Positions 6,888 to 13,862 of a stretch of 15,506 nucleotides of DNA are shown one piece after another. Position numbers and translations under genes: made by a program. Within the stretch, counting starts at the first letter, position 1; every line of letters starts with the position of its first letter. The DNA is taken from positions 1 through 15,506 of the forward strand of contig JACPFE010000488.1 in NCBI GenBank assembly GCA_016183145.1, read 5' to 3'. Source of the stretch: Deltaproteobacteria bacterium (GTDB taxonomy: Bacteria; Desulfobacterota; Binatia; UBA9968). The notes under the pieces are model-generated. The model ran no database searches and was not told where the DNA came from. It worked only from the letters and a program-made list of their open reading frames with translations.

Positions 6888-7382
6888 ATGGCTGCTAAGA
6901 TTTCCTACGATCACCAGCTTCGGGCCATCGGCCAATCGCTGGAAGCCCAAAGAATCAATATTTTCGAACTAAAGTGTCTCGGCGATCATTTCGTGGTGAA
7001 TGGGAAACCGGAAAAAGAAACGTCGCTCCTGGCGGCCTTGCGTGACTGGCAGAAACGCTTGCGCAGCGAAGGCCTGGCGTCATCGCTCACCTACGCTGGT
7101 CAGGACATCAGGAGTCTCGAACGGCAGGGAACATCAAAACGGGTCAGGAGCGACCGGCTCCCCGAATTTTACAGCGTCTCTAATACGCTGCGCACGCTCG
7201 GGTCCTATCTCGAGCTGCAAGGAGCGGAACTATTGGAGATTCACAAGCGGGCGTTGACCGTGACCCTGTTGTACCGTAACCGGCATGGTTTTACGGATTG
7301 TGAAGAACGCAGCATCGCGTCGTTTTACCATCTGTTTCTTCACCTGCATGGAAAACGTGGAGAAGCCACCCGCGGTGCTTGA
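6888..7382 (+). CDS. Unrecognised 164-residue protein
   Basis: ATG 6888 is preceded by AGGA at 5 bases. I do not recognise a family. The protein is soluble (no signal peptide or membrane segment) and basic in its middle. It looks helical at both ends: residues 8-30 (DHQLRAIGQSLEAQRINIFE), and about 95-120 with a heptad-like leucine pattern (LRTLGSYLELQGAELLEIHKR). A C-terminal segment contains YRNRHGFTDCEERS and FYHLFLHLHGKRG. The first half carries an FVVNGKPEKETSLLAALRDWQKRL segment. Codon use looks normal and no better frame overlaps it, so it is likely real. It is divergent from UbiD and convergent with the bicupin gene, with a terminator between it and the latter. A DNA-binding or regulatory role is possible but unsupported. 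Confidence 0.7.
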   Translation: MAAKISYDHQLRAIGQSLEAQRINIFELKCLGDHFVVNGKPEKETSLLAALRDWQKRLRSEGLASSLTYAGQDIRSLERQGTSKRVRSDRLPEFYSVSNTLRTLGSYLELQGAELLEIHKRALTVTLLYRNRHGFTDCEERSIASFYHLFLHLHGKRGEATRGA

Positions 7383-7425
7383 TTCGAAAACGAAGCGATC
7401 TCTGTCGGCATAGCCACTGCTTAAG

Positions 7426-7467
7426 AAAGGGGACAGTCCCCTTTCCGGAATGGGGACTGTCCCCTTT
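7426..7467. terminator. Bidirectional terminator of nested palindromes
   Basis: AAAGGGGACAGTCCCC (7426-7441) pairs with GGGGACTGTCCCCTTT (7452-7467) over a 10-base loop. Each arm is itself a GGGGACxGTCCCC palindrome, and A/T runs flank the stem on both sides. It lies between convergent genes (stops at 7382 and 7508), where a two-way terminator is expected. The same phrase is a common intergenic repeat. Confidence 0.7.
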
Positions 7468-7507
7468 TGGTTGCCGACAAGTCTCACCACTGCCCGGCGC
7501 CTGTTGC

Positions 7508-8548
7508 CTAATCCTCTACGACCGACACCGCCGCCTTGACGCCGTTCTTGGCGAGAATCTCGACGTACTCCCGATGAATTTCCGGCGGCTCTTCGTTCAT
7601 CGGTATCATCGTCCAGAGCGGATTTCGAAAACGGTCGTGGCTGTATTTGGGGCTTTCGCCGCGGATCGCGAAGTGGCGCATCGTGCCTTTACCGGTATTG
7701 AAGTGGCCATGCCACATGAGATCGTCCGGCGAATAAACCGTGCCGGCTTTGAAGTCGTGGCGCTGGCGCGGTTCACCATCCTTCCACAGCATTACAAACC
7801 CTTCCCCTTGCGTGACGATAATCACCGCGCCCGGCCCGTGGCGGTGAAAGGTGCTGCGGCAGCCCGGCGGAAACTCCGAGACGTGGCAGCCGTAGGTGGT
7901 GTCTGCCAACGTGAAGCGCATATGCTTCACGCCTTTGCCCTTCATGGGAAAATCATCGAGAGCGAATTGGTTCACATCCGGCACCAGATTGGTTTCCCAG
8001 GTGCGGTCGGTCACATGTTTGTTGTAACGCAGGAAGGCGTCGCCCTCATGGAAGCGATCGCGGAAGCTGAACGGGTTACGAAAGATAAAATCCTCGTTGT
8101 GAAACATATTGATCATGCGCGGGCAGTTGGTTCCGGCGAACAGACGAACCGGTTCGTCGCGGGAGCCGTTGAAATGCTGGTAGGAAGAATTCAGAGGAAT
8201 CGCGAACATTGCTCCGGGCCCCCACTCGAAGTTCACCTTGGCGCCGCCCTCCTGCCACACCGAGGTGGCGCCGCGTCCCTTGACGACATAAATAATTTCC
8301 TCGAACAGATGGCGTTGCGGCAGCGTCTCGCCGCTGGGCGGAATCTCGCAGACGTAAGCGTCAGTCAGTTGTTGATGGGAGAGGTTGAGATAGCAGCCCT
8401 TGGCCCCCATCCGTTCCCAGCGTCCGAGCTCCAGCGTCGTCACGTCAGAAACAACGTTGCCCTTGGCGATGGGAATCCCTTCCTTCGCCTGTAATTGTTC
8501 GTAAGGCGTCGGCCCGAAATCCAAGTATTCGCGAAACGGTAACAGCAT
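7508..8548 (-). CDS. Two-domain cupin protein (bicupin)
   Basis: A 346-residue protein. I chose ATG 8548 because GGAGGAG lies 8 bases before it; the frame opens further only through a TTG inside that site. The N-terminal cupin (about 62-145) has PQRH80LFEE84IIYVVKGRG and PLNSSYQH125FN. The C-terminal cupin (about 212-300) has STFH235RH237GPGAVIIVTQGEG and DLMWH280GH282FN. Metal-binding histidines are therefore present in both halves. Length and the two-barrel layout resemble gentisate 1,2-dioxygenase and related bicupins, but the usual gentisate dioxygenase motifs are not clear, so the activity is unassigned; an aromatic ring dioxygenase, a keto-acid processing enzyme or a regulatory bicupin are alternatives. 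A weak promoter (TTGCGT-17-TATGAA) lies upstream. It converges on the 164-aa gene. Confidence 0.82.
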   Translation of the reverse strand: MLLPFREYLDFGPTPYEQLQAKEGIPIAKGNVVSDVTTLELGRWERMGAKGCYLNLSHQQLTDAYVCEIPPSGETLPQRHLFEEIIYVVKGRGATSVWQEGGAKVNFEWGPGAMFAIPLNSSYQHFNGSRDEPVRLFAGTNCPRMINMFHNEDFIFRNPFSFRDRFHEGDAFLRYNKHVTDRTWETNLVPDVNQFALDDFPMKGKGVKHMRFTLADTTYGCHVSEFPPGCRSTFHRHGPGAVIIVTQGEGFVMLWKDGEPRQRHDFKAGTVYSPDDLMWHGHFNTGKGTMRHFAIRGESPKYSHDRFRNPLWTMIPMNEEPPEIHREYVEILAKNGVKAAVSVVED

Positions 8549-8810
8549 GATCGAAACTCCTCCCAAAAGTTGTATGGCGAAGCAAACAAGCTGTCCTGTT
8601 ATTCATACGTTTCAATTGACGCCAACGCAAATCCTCGGCGCGAACTCACACGACGACCCCGCGATGACCTGCATCGCTTTCTCGCTTCCTAACCTTTTAC
8701 TTCTCACCCTTCCCCGCCGTTGCCCTCTCACCTGCTTTGCCCTATAACCCCGCCCCTGATGTCGGATGATCTCAAGAATGGTCCAGAAACGACCATGAGG
8801 GAGGGTTGCG

Positions 8811-9015
8811 ATGACGAAACAAAAACTTTTTCGCCGGTCTGACCAAGACAGCGAGCTGGGAAAAATACCTCGAGGAAAATCAAGTCGAGGATGTCTTCCT
8901 CAAGAGCCGCGAGCTCACGCCGTTTTTCGACGAGCCGATCACGTTGATGCGTTGCGTCCTTCAGTCGGGCGCTAAAGCCAACCTTGACAGCGTTTGGAGC
9001 GGAAAGCTATGTTGA
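8811..9015 (+). pseudogene. C-terminal remnant of a TctC/Bug-type substrate-binding protein
   Basis: GGGAGGG plus ATG 8811 begins a frame (MTKQK...) that leaves homology at once. From about 8824 the next frame reads NFFAGLTKTASWEKYLEENQ, then VEDVFLKSRELTPFFDEPITLMRCVLQSG, closing at TGA 9013-9015. Segments of the form W-x-x-Y-L-x-x-N-x-x-E-D-x-F, then F-F-D-E and L at the end are the C-terminal signature of tripartite tricarboxylate transporter receptors (TctC/Bug), normally about 320 residues. Here only about 50-60 residues survive, after five codons from a ribosome-bound start. The likely history is an internal deletion joining the 5' end to the 3' end, out of frame in the A-run at 8821-8825. 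It is almost certainly non-functional. Confidence 0.65.
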
Positions 9016-9119
9016 TGCCGAGGTGGAGCCCTACGGCCTTAGCCTACTCCGCCGAAGCAGCCGCTTCGGCTGCGAAGGCCGGGCGCCAGGGCTACGGAGG
9101 GTGCCCACCTCGCATTCAT

Positions 9120-9139
9120 CCACGGGTTTACACCCGTGG
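9120..9139. repeat. Perfect 8-bp hairpin
   Basis: CCACGGGT (9120-9127), TTAC, ACCCGTGG (9132-9139). It sits in a repeat-rich gap with no gene and no T-run. Confidence 0.7.
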
Positions 9140-9157
9140 CCTTCTGCGAAGGAGGGT

Positions 9158-9196
9158 AAACCCGGAAGAGCCTTTTTATTGGGTTATTCCGGGTTT
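9158..9196. repeat. 10-bp inverted repeat with a T-rich loop
   Basis: AAACCCGGAA (9158-9167) pairs with TTCCGGGTTT (9187-9196) over 19 bases including CCTTTTTATT. One copy of the 17-mer GAAGAGCCTTTTTATTG overlaps it. Confidence 0.65.
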
Positions 9197-9400
9197 CCTG
9201 TGAAGAAGAAATCACCACAGAGACACGGAGTTCGCAAAGTTCGGAGAATTTCTTGATCAAAAACTCTTCACTCTGCGCTCTCCGCGCCTCGGCGGTGTGA
9301 TCTCCGAGCCCTGCTTCACACGAAAGCCTGAAGAGCCTTTTTATTGTGGCTGCTCAATGGGCGTGAGTTTCAATCGGACAATAGATAGGAGCACGGACTT

Positions 9401-10392
9401 ATGTTAGGCATGCTATTTCTCTTATGGGCCGCGTCTCTGATTTTTCCCTCGATTCTCGCCGCGCAAGATCGATACGTAGTCAGTTACGGCGGTTTCGGCG
9501 GATACCAAGTGCCCATCTGGGTTACGAAAGAGCTGGGTCTGCTGGAAAAGTATAAGATTCACGCCGACCTCGTCATGATACCGGGCTCAAGCCGACAGAT
9601 GCAGGCCCTGCTTGGCGGGAGCATTCACTTTTCGCAGATTGATGCGACAGCCCCGGTCACTGCGTATCTACAGGGCGCGAACCTTGTCGTTGTCGCCGGT
9701 GCTCTCAACAAGTTTCCTTTCAGCGTCGTCGCGCGGCCGGAGATCCGACAGCCCGCTGATTTGATAGGTAAGAAAATCGGCATCGTAAACTTCGGTGGTC
9801 AAAACGAGCTTTCCGTGCTCATGGCGTTAAAAGAATGGAATATACCGAGAGAAGCCGTAAACATTATTCCCGCCGGCCCCTCCGAGGGCAGGATGGTCGC
9901 ACTCAACACAAAAGCTCTCGACGCAACCGTTCTCTCTCCTCCCCAAACAATCCAGGCGGAAAAACTCGGCTTCAGAACCCTGGTTCATATGAGCGACCTC
10001 AAGGCATCGTTTCCCTTGGACACGGCCTTAAGGCATCGTTTCCCTTGGACACGATCGTCATGCACCGCGCTTTTCTAAAACAGCATCGAGGTGTCGCGAA
10101 GAGATTCTTGCAGGCTTTCATCGAAGGACTGCATCAGGTCATGACGAACAAAGAAAAAACCGTGAACGTTTATCAGAAGATTCTGAAACAATCGGACCGT
10201 GCTTTAGTCGAGAAAACCTATGATTATTACGCCCCTCAGTTTTCGATGCCGCCGCGCGTCAGCCTGGACGGCTTGCGCACGACCGCGGAATTCATCGCAA
10301 AAAAAGTAAACGTGGACGTTCAAACCATGCTCGACGAAAGCCTGCTCGATGAGCTTGAGAAAGAGGGTTTTTTCAAGCCTTTCAAACGGTAA
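9401..10392 (+). pseudogene. NMT1/SsuA-type ABC substrate-binding protein, frameshifted by a 29-bp tandem duplication
   Basis: ATG 9401 opens a frame with a signal peptide (hydrophobic residues 2-20, cut near ILAAQ) and a normal receptor: GGFGGYQVPIWVTKELGLLEKY, ALLGGSIHFSQIDATAPVTAYLQG, ADLIGKKIGIVNFGG. It goes out of frame in the 29-bp duplication at 9996-10053 and stops at 10078. The rest of the domain continues in another frame (IVMHRAFLKQHRGVAKRFLQAF to GFFKPFKR) and ends at TAA 10392. Removing one copy of the repeat restores one 320-residue reading frame, normal for the family. The protein would bind a small solute in the periplasm. As read, the product would lose its C-terminal third. 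No permease or ATPase adjoins it. An assembly or read error is possible but less likely, because the change is a clean tandem repeat. Confidence 0.85.
9996..10053. repeat. 29-bp tandem duplication inside the receptor gene
   Basis: Unit 1 is 9996-10024 and unit 2 is 10025-10053. Both contain AAGGCATCGTTTCCCTTGGA plus CACG unchanged (24 identical bases in a row). The two 29-base units differ at two positions near their starts. 29 is not a multiple of three, so the duplication breaks the frame. Confidence 0.9.
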
Positions 10393-10477
10393 GTTTTAGG
10401 TCTTCTGCATCTCGTGTGGCGGAGTACTCACCACGAAGGACCCAGCACCGCAAACCCGCAACCGAATCTCGGAGTAT

Positions 10478-10598
10478 CTCCCGCAAAGACGCCAAGGTCG
10501 CAAAGGTCGGAAATTACGGGCGAAAATCATTCGTAAAAATTCTTATCTTTCCCCTCTGAACTTGGCGACTTTGCGCCTTCGCGGGAGAAATTTCCGAC
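10478..10598. repeat. Long imperfect inverted repeat
   Basis: CTCCCGCAAAGACGCCAAGG plus TCGCAAAG (10478-10505), then GTCGGAAATT (10506-10515), face CTTGGCGACTTTGCGCCTTC plus GCGGGAG (10561-10587) and AATTTCCGAC (10589-10598). The outer 10-mer pair at 10506/10589 is exact; the rest is imperfect. Its CTTTGCG phrases recur near 5065, so it belongs to an intergenic repeat family. Confidence 0.6.
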
Positions 10599-10720
10599 TC
10601 CGAGTGTTTTTCGCTTCCAAATCATTTGCGCAGGCCGCGCAAATTTTGAGCTATAGTAATACGAAAACCACGAAGTTAAGAAGCTTAAGAATATCAATGA
10701 CCGAAACCTTCGTGGCCGGA

Positions 10721-10746
10721 GCCTGCCCTGAGTTCCATCGAAGGGT
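10721..10746. repeat. Dispersed CCTGAG...TCGAAGGG repeat, copy C
   Basis: GCCTGCCCTGAG, then TTCCATCGAAGGGT, in the same orientation as copy A at 3550-3577. It lies upstream of the GMC operon. Confidence 0.6.
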
Positions 10747-10819
10747 GTGCTTCGTGGTGAGATGGTACTTTTGATTAGGGTTGAAGAGGACGCGCGATTC
10801 CGATTATAGAGGACAAACC

Positions 10820-11299
10820 ATGGCTGCTATCTTTGACCCGCACCAAAGACCGACTATCGAAGCAGCCACGAGCCGGATTATTCCCGCCGACCGCGATCCT
10901 GGAGCGCTGGAGGCTGGGGTGATCGATTACATCGAGAATGCGCTCACCGGTTATGATGCGGAACATGCGCCGTTGTACGTCGAGGGTGTTCTAGAGCTGG
11001 ATAGGCTTGCGCGTGAGCGATTTGGCTCCGCTGCATTCATTCAGTTGAGCGCCGAACAGCAAGACCAAATCCTCACATCTCTGGAGAAACAACGGAGCCC
11101 GTTCTTTTCTCTTCTCCTCGAACATACCATGCAGGGCTTTTATGGCGATCCGCGCCACGGCGGCAACCGCGACCGCGCGAGCTGGAAGATGATCGGCTTT
11201 CCCGGCCCCTCTCGTCCCGACGGATACCAGCCGCCGTTGGGCTGGTACGATGAGAACATTCCAGACCAGTTCGAACCGGAGAAGAAGCGAGGCAAGTAG
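10820..11299 (+). CDS. Gluconate 2-dehydrogenase subunit 3 family protein
   Basis: A 159-residue protein. ATG 10820 is used because GAGGA lies about 7 bases upstream; a TTG at 10781 would extend it by 13 residues without support. The family pattern is RPTIEAATSRIIPADRDPGALEAGVIDYIENAL at the start, YVEGVLELDRLARERFG in the middle, and FFSLLLEHTMQGFYGDPRHGGNRDRASWKMIGFPGP near the end. In known three-subunit gluconate/sorbitol-type dehydrogenases this small subunit accompanies the FAD subunit and often carries a Tat signal. No Tat or Sec signal is visible here, so the pair looks cytoplasmic. It ends 2 bases before the GMC gene, so they are cotranscribed. Confidence 0.88.
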   Translation: MAAIFDPHQRPTIEAATSRIIPADRDPGALEAGVIDYIENALTGYDAEHAPLYVEGVLELDRLARERFGSAAFIQLSAEQQDQILTSLEKQRSPFFSLLLEHTMQGFYGDPRHGGNRDRASWKMIGFPGPSRPDGYQPPLGWYDENIPDQFEPEKKRGK

Positions 11300-11301
11300 G
11301 C

Positions 11302-12948
11302 ATGGCGCGAACCGACCCGGTAGATGTTTGTATCGTCGGCGCCGGAGCCTCCGGCCTGGTGGCTGCCAAGGAGTTGAGCGAGGCGGGGATGTCGGTGGTA
11401 GTTCTCGAGCGCGGCCCCTGGTACAAGCGCACCGATTTTCTGGAAGACGAAATTTTATTCAAGCACCGCCATTTTCTCTGGCCGACGGTCAAGCAAGAGC
11501 CGCGCACCTGGCGCCCCAACGATCAAACACCTGCCGAGCGGCTGTCCGACGAAGTGCAGCTTTTCTCCAACGCCATGTGCGTGGGCGCCGGCACGATTCA
11601 CTACAGCGGCCTGTCTTGGCGCTTTCATGAATCCGACTTTCGCGTAAGATCCGCCGACGGCCCGGTTGCCGGCGCTGCCATCGAAGACTGGCCGATAACC
11701 TACGACGAGATGGAGCCTTTCTACGAGAAGGCCGAGTGGACCATCGGTGTCTCGGGGAAGGGATGGGCGAACCCGTTCGATCCGCCGCGCAAGCGCGATT
11801 ATCCGACGCCGCCGCTGCCGCGCAACAGCGCGGGCGCGATTCTGGAAAAGGGCGGCAAGGCTCTGGGGCTGCATCCGTTCCCGACGCCGATGGCGATCCT
11901 TTCGCGCGACTATGACGGCAGACCGGCGTGCGTCAATGGGGGATTCTGCTCGGGCTATGGCTGCACCGTGGGCGCCAAGTCGAGCACGATGGAAGCGCTG
12001 CTGCCCAAGGCGCTCGCCACCGGGCGCTGCGAAATCCGCCCGCACTGCCTTAGCCGGGAGATCTCTACTGACAAAACGGGGCGCGCCACCGGCGTGGTCT
12101 ACTTTGACGAAAAGGGCAGCGAGCAGTTCCAACCCGCCCGTCTGGTGGTTTTGGCTGCGGGCGGCGTGGAGACGCCGCGCCTGCTGCTGCTCTCGCAGTC
12201 ATCGCAGTTCCCGCACGGACTGGCGAATTCCAGCGGCCTGGTCGGCAAGCATCTGATGCTGCACGCGCCGGGAGCGATCACCATCGCGGTTTTCCCCGAG
12301 CCCCTCGAAGGCCACCAGGGGGCGCCGAGCACCAGGGTGCTGCAAGATTTTTACGAGACCGACAGCCGCCGGGGCTTCATCCGCGGCGGCTTCATGCATC
12401 CGCGCGCCCATGGTGGAGATCCCATCGACTACGCGCTACGCGACGTTCACGGCGCGCGCTGGGGGCTTCGGCATAAAGAGTCCATGCGCTCGACCTACCG
12501 TTACTACCTGCACAGCCACTCTACGGGAGAGAGTTTGCCGGTGGCCAGCAACCAGGTGGATTTGGATCCGGAGGTGCGCGATCGCTCCGGTCTGCCGGTG
12601 GCGCGCATCACCCACACGAGCCACGAGAACGATGTCCGGCTGGCGAGTTTTCTGGCGGCGCGCTCGCGGGAGATATTCGAAGCGGCGGGCGCCAGCCGCG
12701 TCATCTCGCCGGAAACCCGGGTGCGCAAGCTTCACAACCACCAGATGGGAACCTGTCGCATGGGTAACGATCCGCGATCTTCCGTGGTGGATAAATGCTG
12801 CCGCGCGCATGATGTGCCCAACCTATTCATCATCGATGCGAGCGTGTTCGTTACCTCGGGCGGTTTAAACCCGGCCCTGACGATCCAGGCCAACGCCTTT
12901 CGCGTCTGCGATCATATGGTCGCGGAAGCGCGGCGGGGAAATCTGTGA
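11302..12948 (+). CDS. GMC family FAD-dependent oxidoreductase (dehydrogenase large subunit)
   Basis: A 548-residue flavoprotein dehydrogenase. The N-terminus has the FAD Rossmann motif (VGAGASG, residues 12-18, with E37), then MCVGAGTIHYSGLSWRFHESDF. The C-terminus has HNH480QMGTCRM and GGLN523PALTIQANA, the catalytic His and Asn of GMC enzymes, in the form typical of gluconate 2-dehydrogenase-like large subunits. It oxidises an alcohol or sugar-type substrate and passes electrons to a partner. The substrate is unknown. It follows the small subunit directly. No cytochrome c subunit gene follows, unlike classical periplasmic membrane-bound enzymes, and no signal peptide is visible. The stop TGA overlaps the next ATG (ATGA). 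Confidence 0.92.
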   Translation: MARTDPVDVCIVGAGASGLVAAKELSEAGMSVVVLERGPWYKRTDFLEDEILFKHRHFLWPTVKQEPRTWRPNDQTPAERLSDEVQLFSNAMCVGAGTIHYSGLSWRFHESDFRVRSADGPVAGAAIEDWPITYDEMEPFYEKAEWTIGVSGKGWANPFDPPRKRDYPTPPLPRNSAGAILEKGGKALGLHPFPTPMAILSRDYDGRPACVNGGFCSGYGCTVGAKSSTMEALLPKALATGRCEIRPHCLSREISTDKTGRATGVVYFDEKGSEQFQPARLVVLAAGGVETPRLLLLSQSSQFPHGLANSSGLVGKHLMLHAPGAITIAVFPEPLEGHQGAPSTRVLQDFYETDSRRGFIRGGFMHPRAHGGDPIDYALRDVHGARWGLRHKESMRSTYRYYLHSHSTGESLPVASNQVDLDPEVRDRSGLPVARITHTSHENDVRLASFLAARSREIFEAAGASRVISPETRVRKLHNHQMGTCRMGNDPRSSVVDKCCRAHDVPNLFIIDASVFVTSGGLNPALTIQANAFRVCDHMVAEARRGNL

Positions 12949-13070
12949 TGAGAAATTGTCAGGAAGCTGGTGGGGAGGTAGCAATCCCCGAAACAGTGCG
13001 CAAACATTTGGATCACCCGCTATCGTCAAATACCGTAGGAGCCGCCGCTAATTTTCTGGCAGGTTTCTGA
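12948..13070 (+). CDS. Possible micro-ORF with AbrB-like N-terminus (40 aa)
   Basis: ATG 12948 overlaps the GMC stop by ATGA and has GGGGA upstream. The 40 residues start MRNCQEAGGEVAIPETVRKH and then lose any pattern before TGA 13068-13070. G-E-V-A-I-P-E-T-V-R-K-H-L resembles the start of SpoVT/AbrB antitoxin domains (G-x-V-T-I-P-x-x-V-R-x-x-L). It could be a truncated antitoxin remnant next to the Phd/ParE pair, or chance. Low certainty. Confidence 0.3.
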   Translation: MRNCQEAGGEVAIPETVRKHLDHPLSSNTVGAAANFLAGF

Positions 13071-13084
13071 AAAACTCTGTTGCA

Positions 13085-13198
13085 GGCTGCTCAAAAAGAT
13101 CTCAGAGGCGAGGCGCGCGAAAAATCGACGAGCGGAGGCGTACTTAGCGCGTACGTTGTAGCGAGGCGATTGAGCGCAACGAAGCATATGAGTCTTTT
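13085..13198. repeat. Long palindromic repeat overlapping the antitoxin start
   Basis: The left half starts GGCTGCTCAAAAAGATCTCA, passes through AGGCG-rich sequence and a central palindrome-like CGTACTTAGCGCGTACG. It returns to a right half ending CATATGAGTCTTTT. The left phrase AAAAGATCTCA faces TGAGTCTTTT with one base missing. The expected closing GCAGCC on the right is absent. This resembles a long intergenic repeat seen in many Geobacter-like genomes; here its right arm is fused to coding sequence. Confidence 0.6.
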
Positions 13199-13457
13199 CA
13201 TTCCTCTCACTCGTGCGCGGGCCAAACTAACTGAACTGTGCGCTCAGGTTCAGCGCGAGCACGGCGAAAAGATTCTGACGAAGAACGGTGAAAGCTGCGC
13301 GGCATTGATCGATGCGGAGCGTCTTGATCATTACCACCGCCTGGAACGGGAGCATGTGCATCTCGCCTTGCTCGAAGAGGCGGTTCGCGGAGTCAAGGAT
13401 GTTAACAGTGGGAATGTCTTGACGGCCGCAAAGCTCAGGGCTCGATATGGCCGCTAG
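13188..13457 (+). CDS. Phd/YefM-type antitoxin
   Basis: An 89-residue protein from ATG 13188; an ORF open to 13080 upstream is repeat sequence, so I do not use it. The pattern is that of Phd/YefM antitoxins: IPLTRARAKLTELCAQV as the N-terminal DNA-binding part, then HGEKILTKNGESCAALI for the conserved sheet (usually ITKRGKPVAVLV), and a long helical C-terminus ending LTAAKLRARYGR. It should repress its own operon and neutralise the toxin encoded next, whose start overlaps by 11 bases. No good ribosome-binding site is visible, and the first codons lie inside a repeat arm. Confidence 0.8.
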   Translation: MSLFIPLTRARAKLTELCAQVQREHGEKILTKNGESCAALIDAERLDHYHRLEREHVHLALLEEAVRGVKDVNSGNVLTAAKLRARYGR

Positions 13458-13818
13458 AGGCCAGCCGTTTTTCACTGAAAACTTTACTACGAACTTAGAC
13501 TCCATTGAATTGTTCTTAGGCCGCGAGGGAAGACCGGCATTTCGACGACTGCTCGCGCGTATATTTGACGATGTATTGCCTATCATTGCCCGCTTTCCCC
13601 GATCCGGCCGATCCTTCTTAGCTCATCGAATCGGGTCACGGGATGCTCAGCTTCTCCTGGACCGACTGCAGAGCATGCTGCGGAAGGGGGACGACCTCCG
13701 GGAGTTTATAGTTGATGAATATGTCCTGCTGTACCTGGTTCGGCGCACGCGAGTTTACTTTTTGGCGATAAAACATCACCGGCAGCTATCCTTTGACTTA
13801 CAACGGTTCTGGCCGTAG
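13447..13818 (+). CDS. RelE/ParE-family toxin
   Basis: A 123-residue protein whose ATG 13447 overlaps the antitoxin by 11 bases, the usual translational coupling. The ParE/RelE fold signature is visible: PFFTENFTTNLDSIELFL (7-24), the P51RSGR element, LREFIVDEYVLLYLV (84-98) and RVYFLAIKHHRQ (102-113). The middle carries an insertion-like segment (SRDAQLLLDRLQSMLRKGDD, 64-83) beyond the minimal fold. Whether it cuts mRNA on the ribosome (RelE) or blocks gyrase (ParE) cannot be decided; a ParE-like identity seems slightly likelier. The reading frame is intact, so the toxin may be active. Confidence 0.82.
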   Translation: MAARGQPFFTENFTTNLDSIELFLGREGRPAFRRLLARIFDDVLPIIARFPRSGRSFLAHRIGSRDAQLLLDRLQSMLRKGDDLREFIVDEYVLLYLVRRTRVYFLAIKHHRQLSFDLQRFWP

Positions 13819-13862
13819 GGCATCTAGTGGCCCGCTCGTTGAGCCAACCCTAACAATTTGTT

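Larger units (their letters stand above)
9016..9400. other. Repeat-packed gap upstream of the broken receptor gene
   Basis: No gene is seen. The stretch holds hairpins at 9120-9139 (CCACGGGT/ACCCGTGG) and 9158-9196 (AAACCCGGAA/TTCCGGGTTT). It also has an imperfect inverted repeat (CACCACAGAGACACGGAG near 9213 with CTCCGCGCCTCGGCGGTG near 9279) and two copies of the 17-mer GAAGAGCCTTTTTATTG (9165-9181 and 9330-9346). It ends with AGGAG 10 bases before ATG 9401. Confidence 0.6.
10393..10819. other. Repeat-rich gap between the broken receptor and the GMC pair
   Basis: I see no gene. It contains the inverted repeat at 10478-10598, a shorter pair ACCACGAAG/CTTCGTGGT (10667-10675 and 10750-10758), and dispersed repeat copy C. 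It should also contain the promoter of the dehydrogenase operon, which I could not place convincingly. Confidence 0.55.

Noticed and set aside
7379..8494. A 371-codon plus-strand open frame over the bicupin gene
   Set aside because: It is antisense to the two-cupin protein, which has paired metal motifs and a strong ribosome-binding site.
10781..10810. TTGAAG...TATAGA promoter-like pair ahead of the dehydrogenase small subunit
   Set aside because: The transcript would start within a few bases of ATG 10820 and would exclude the ribosome-binding site.
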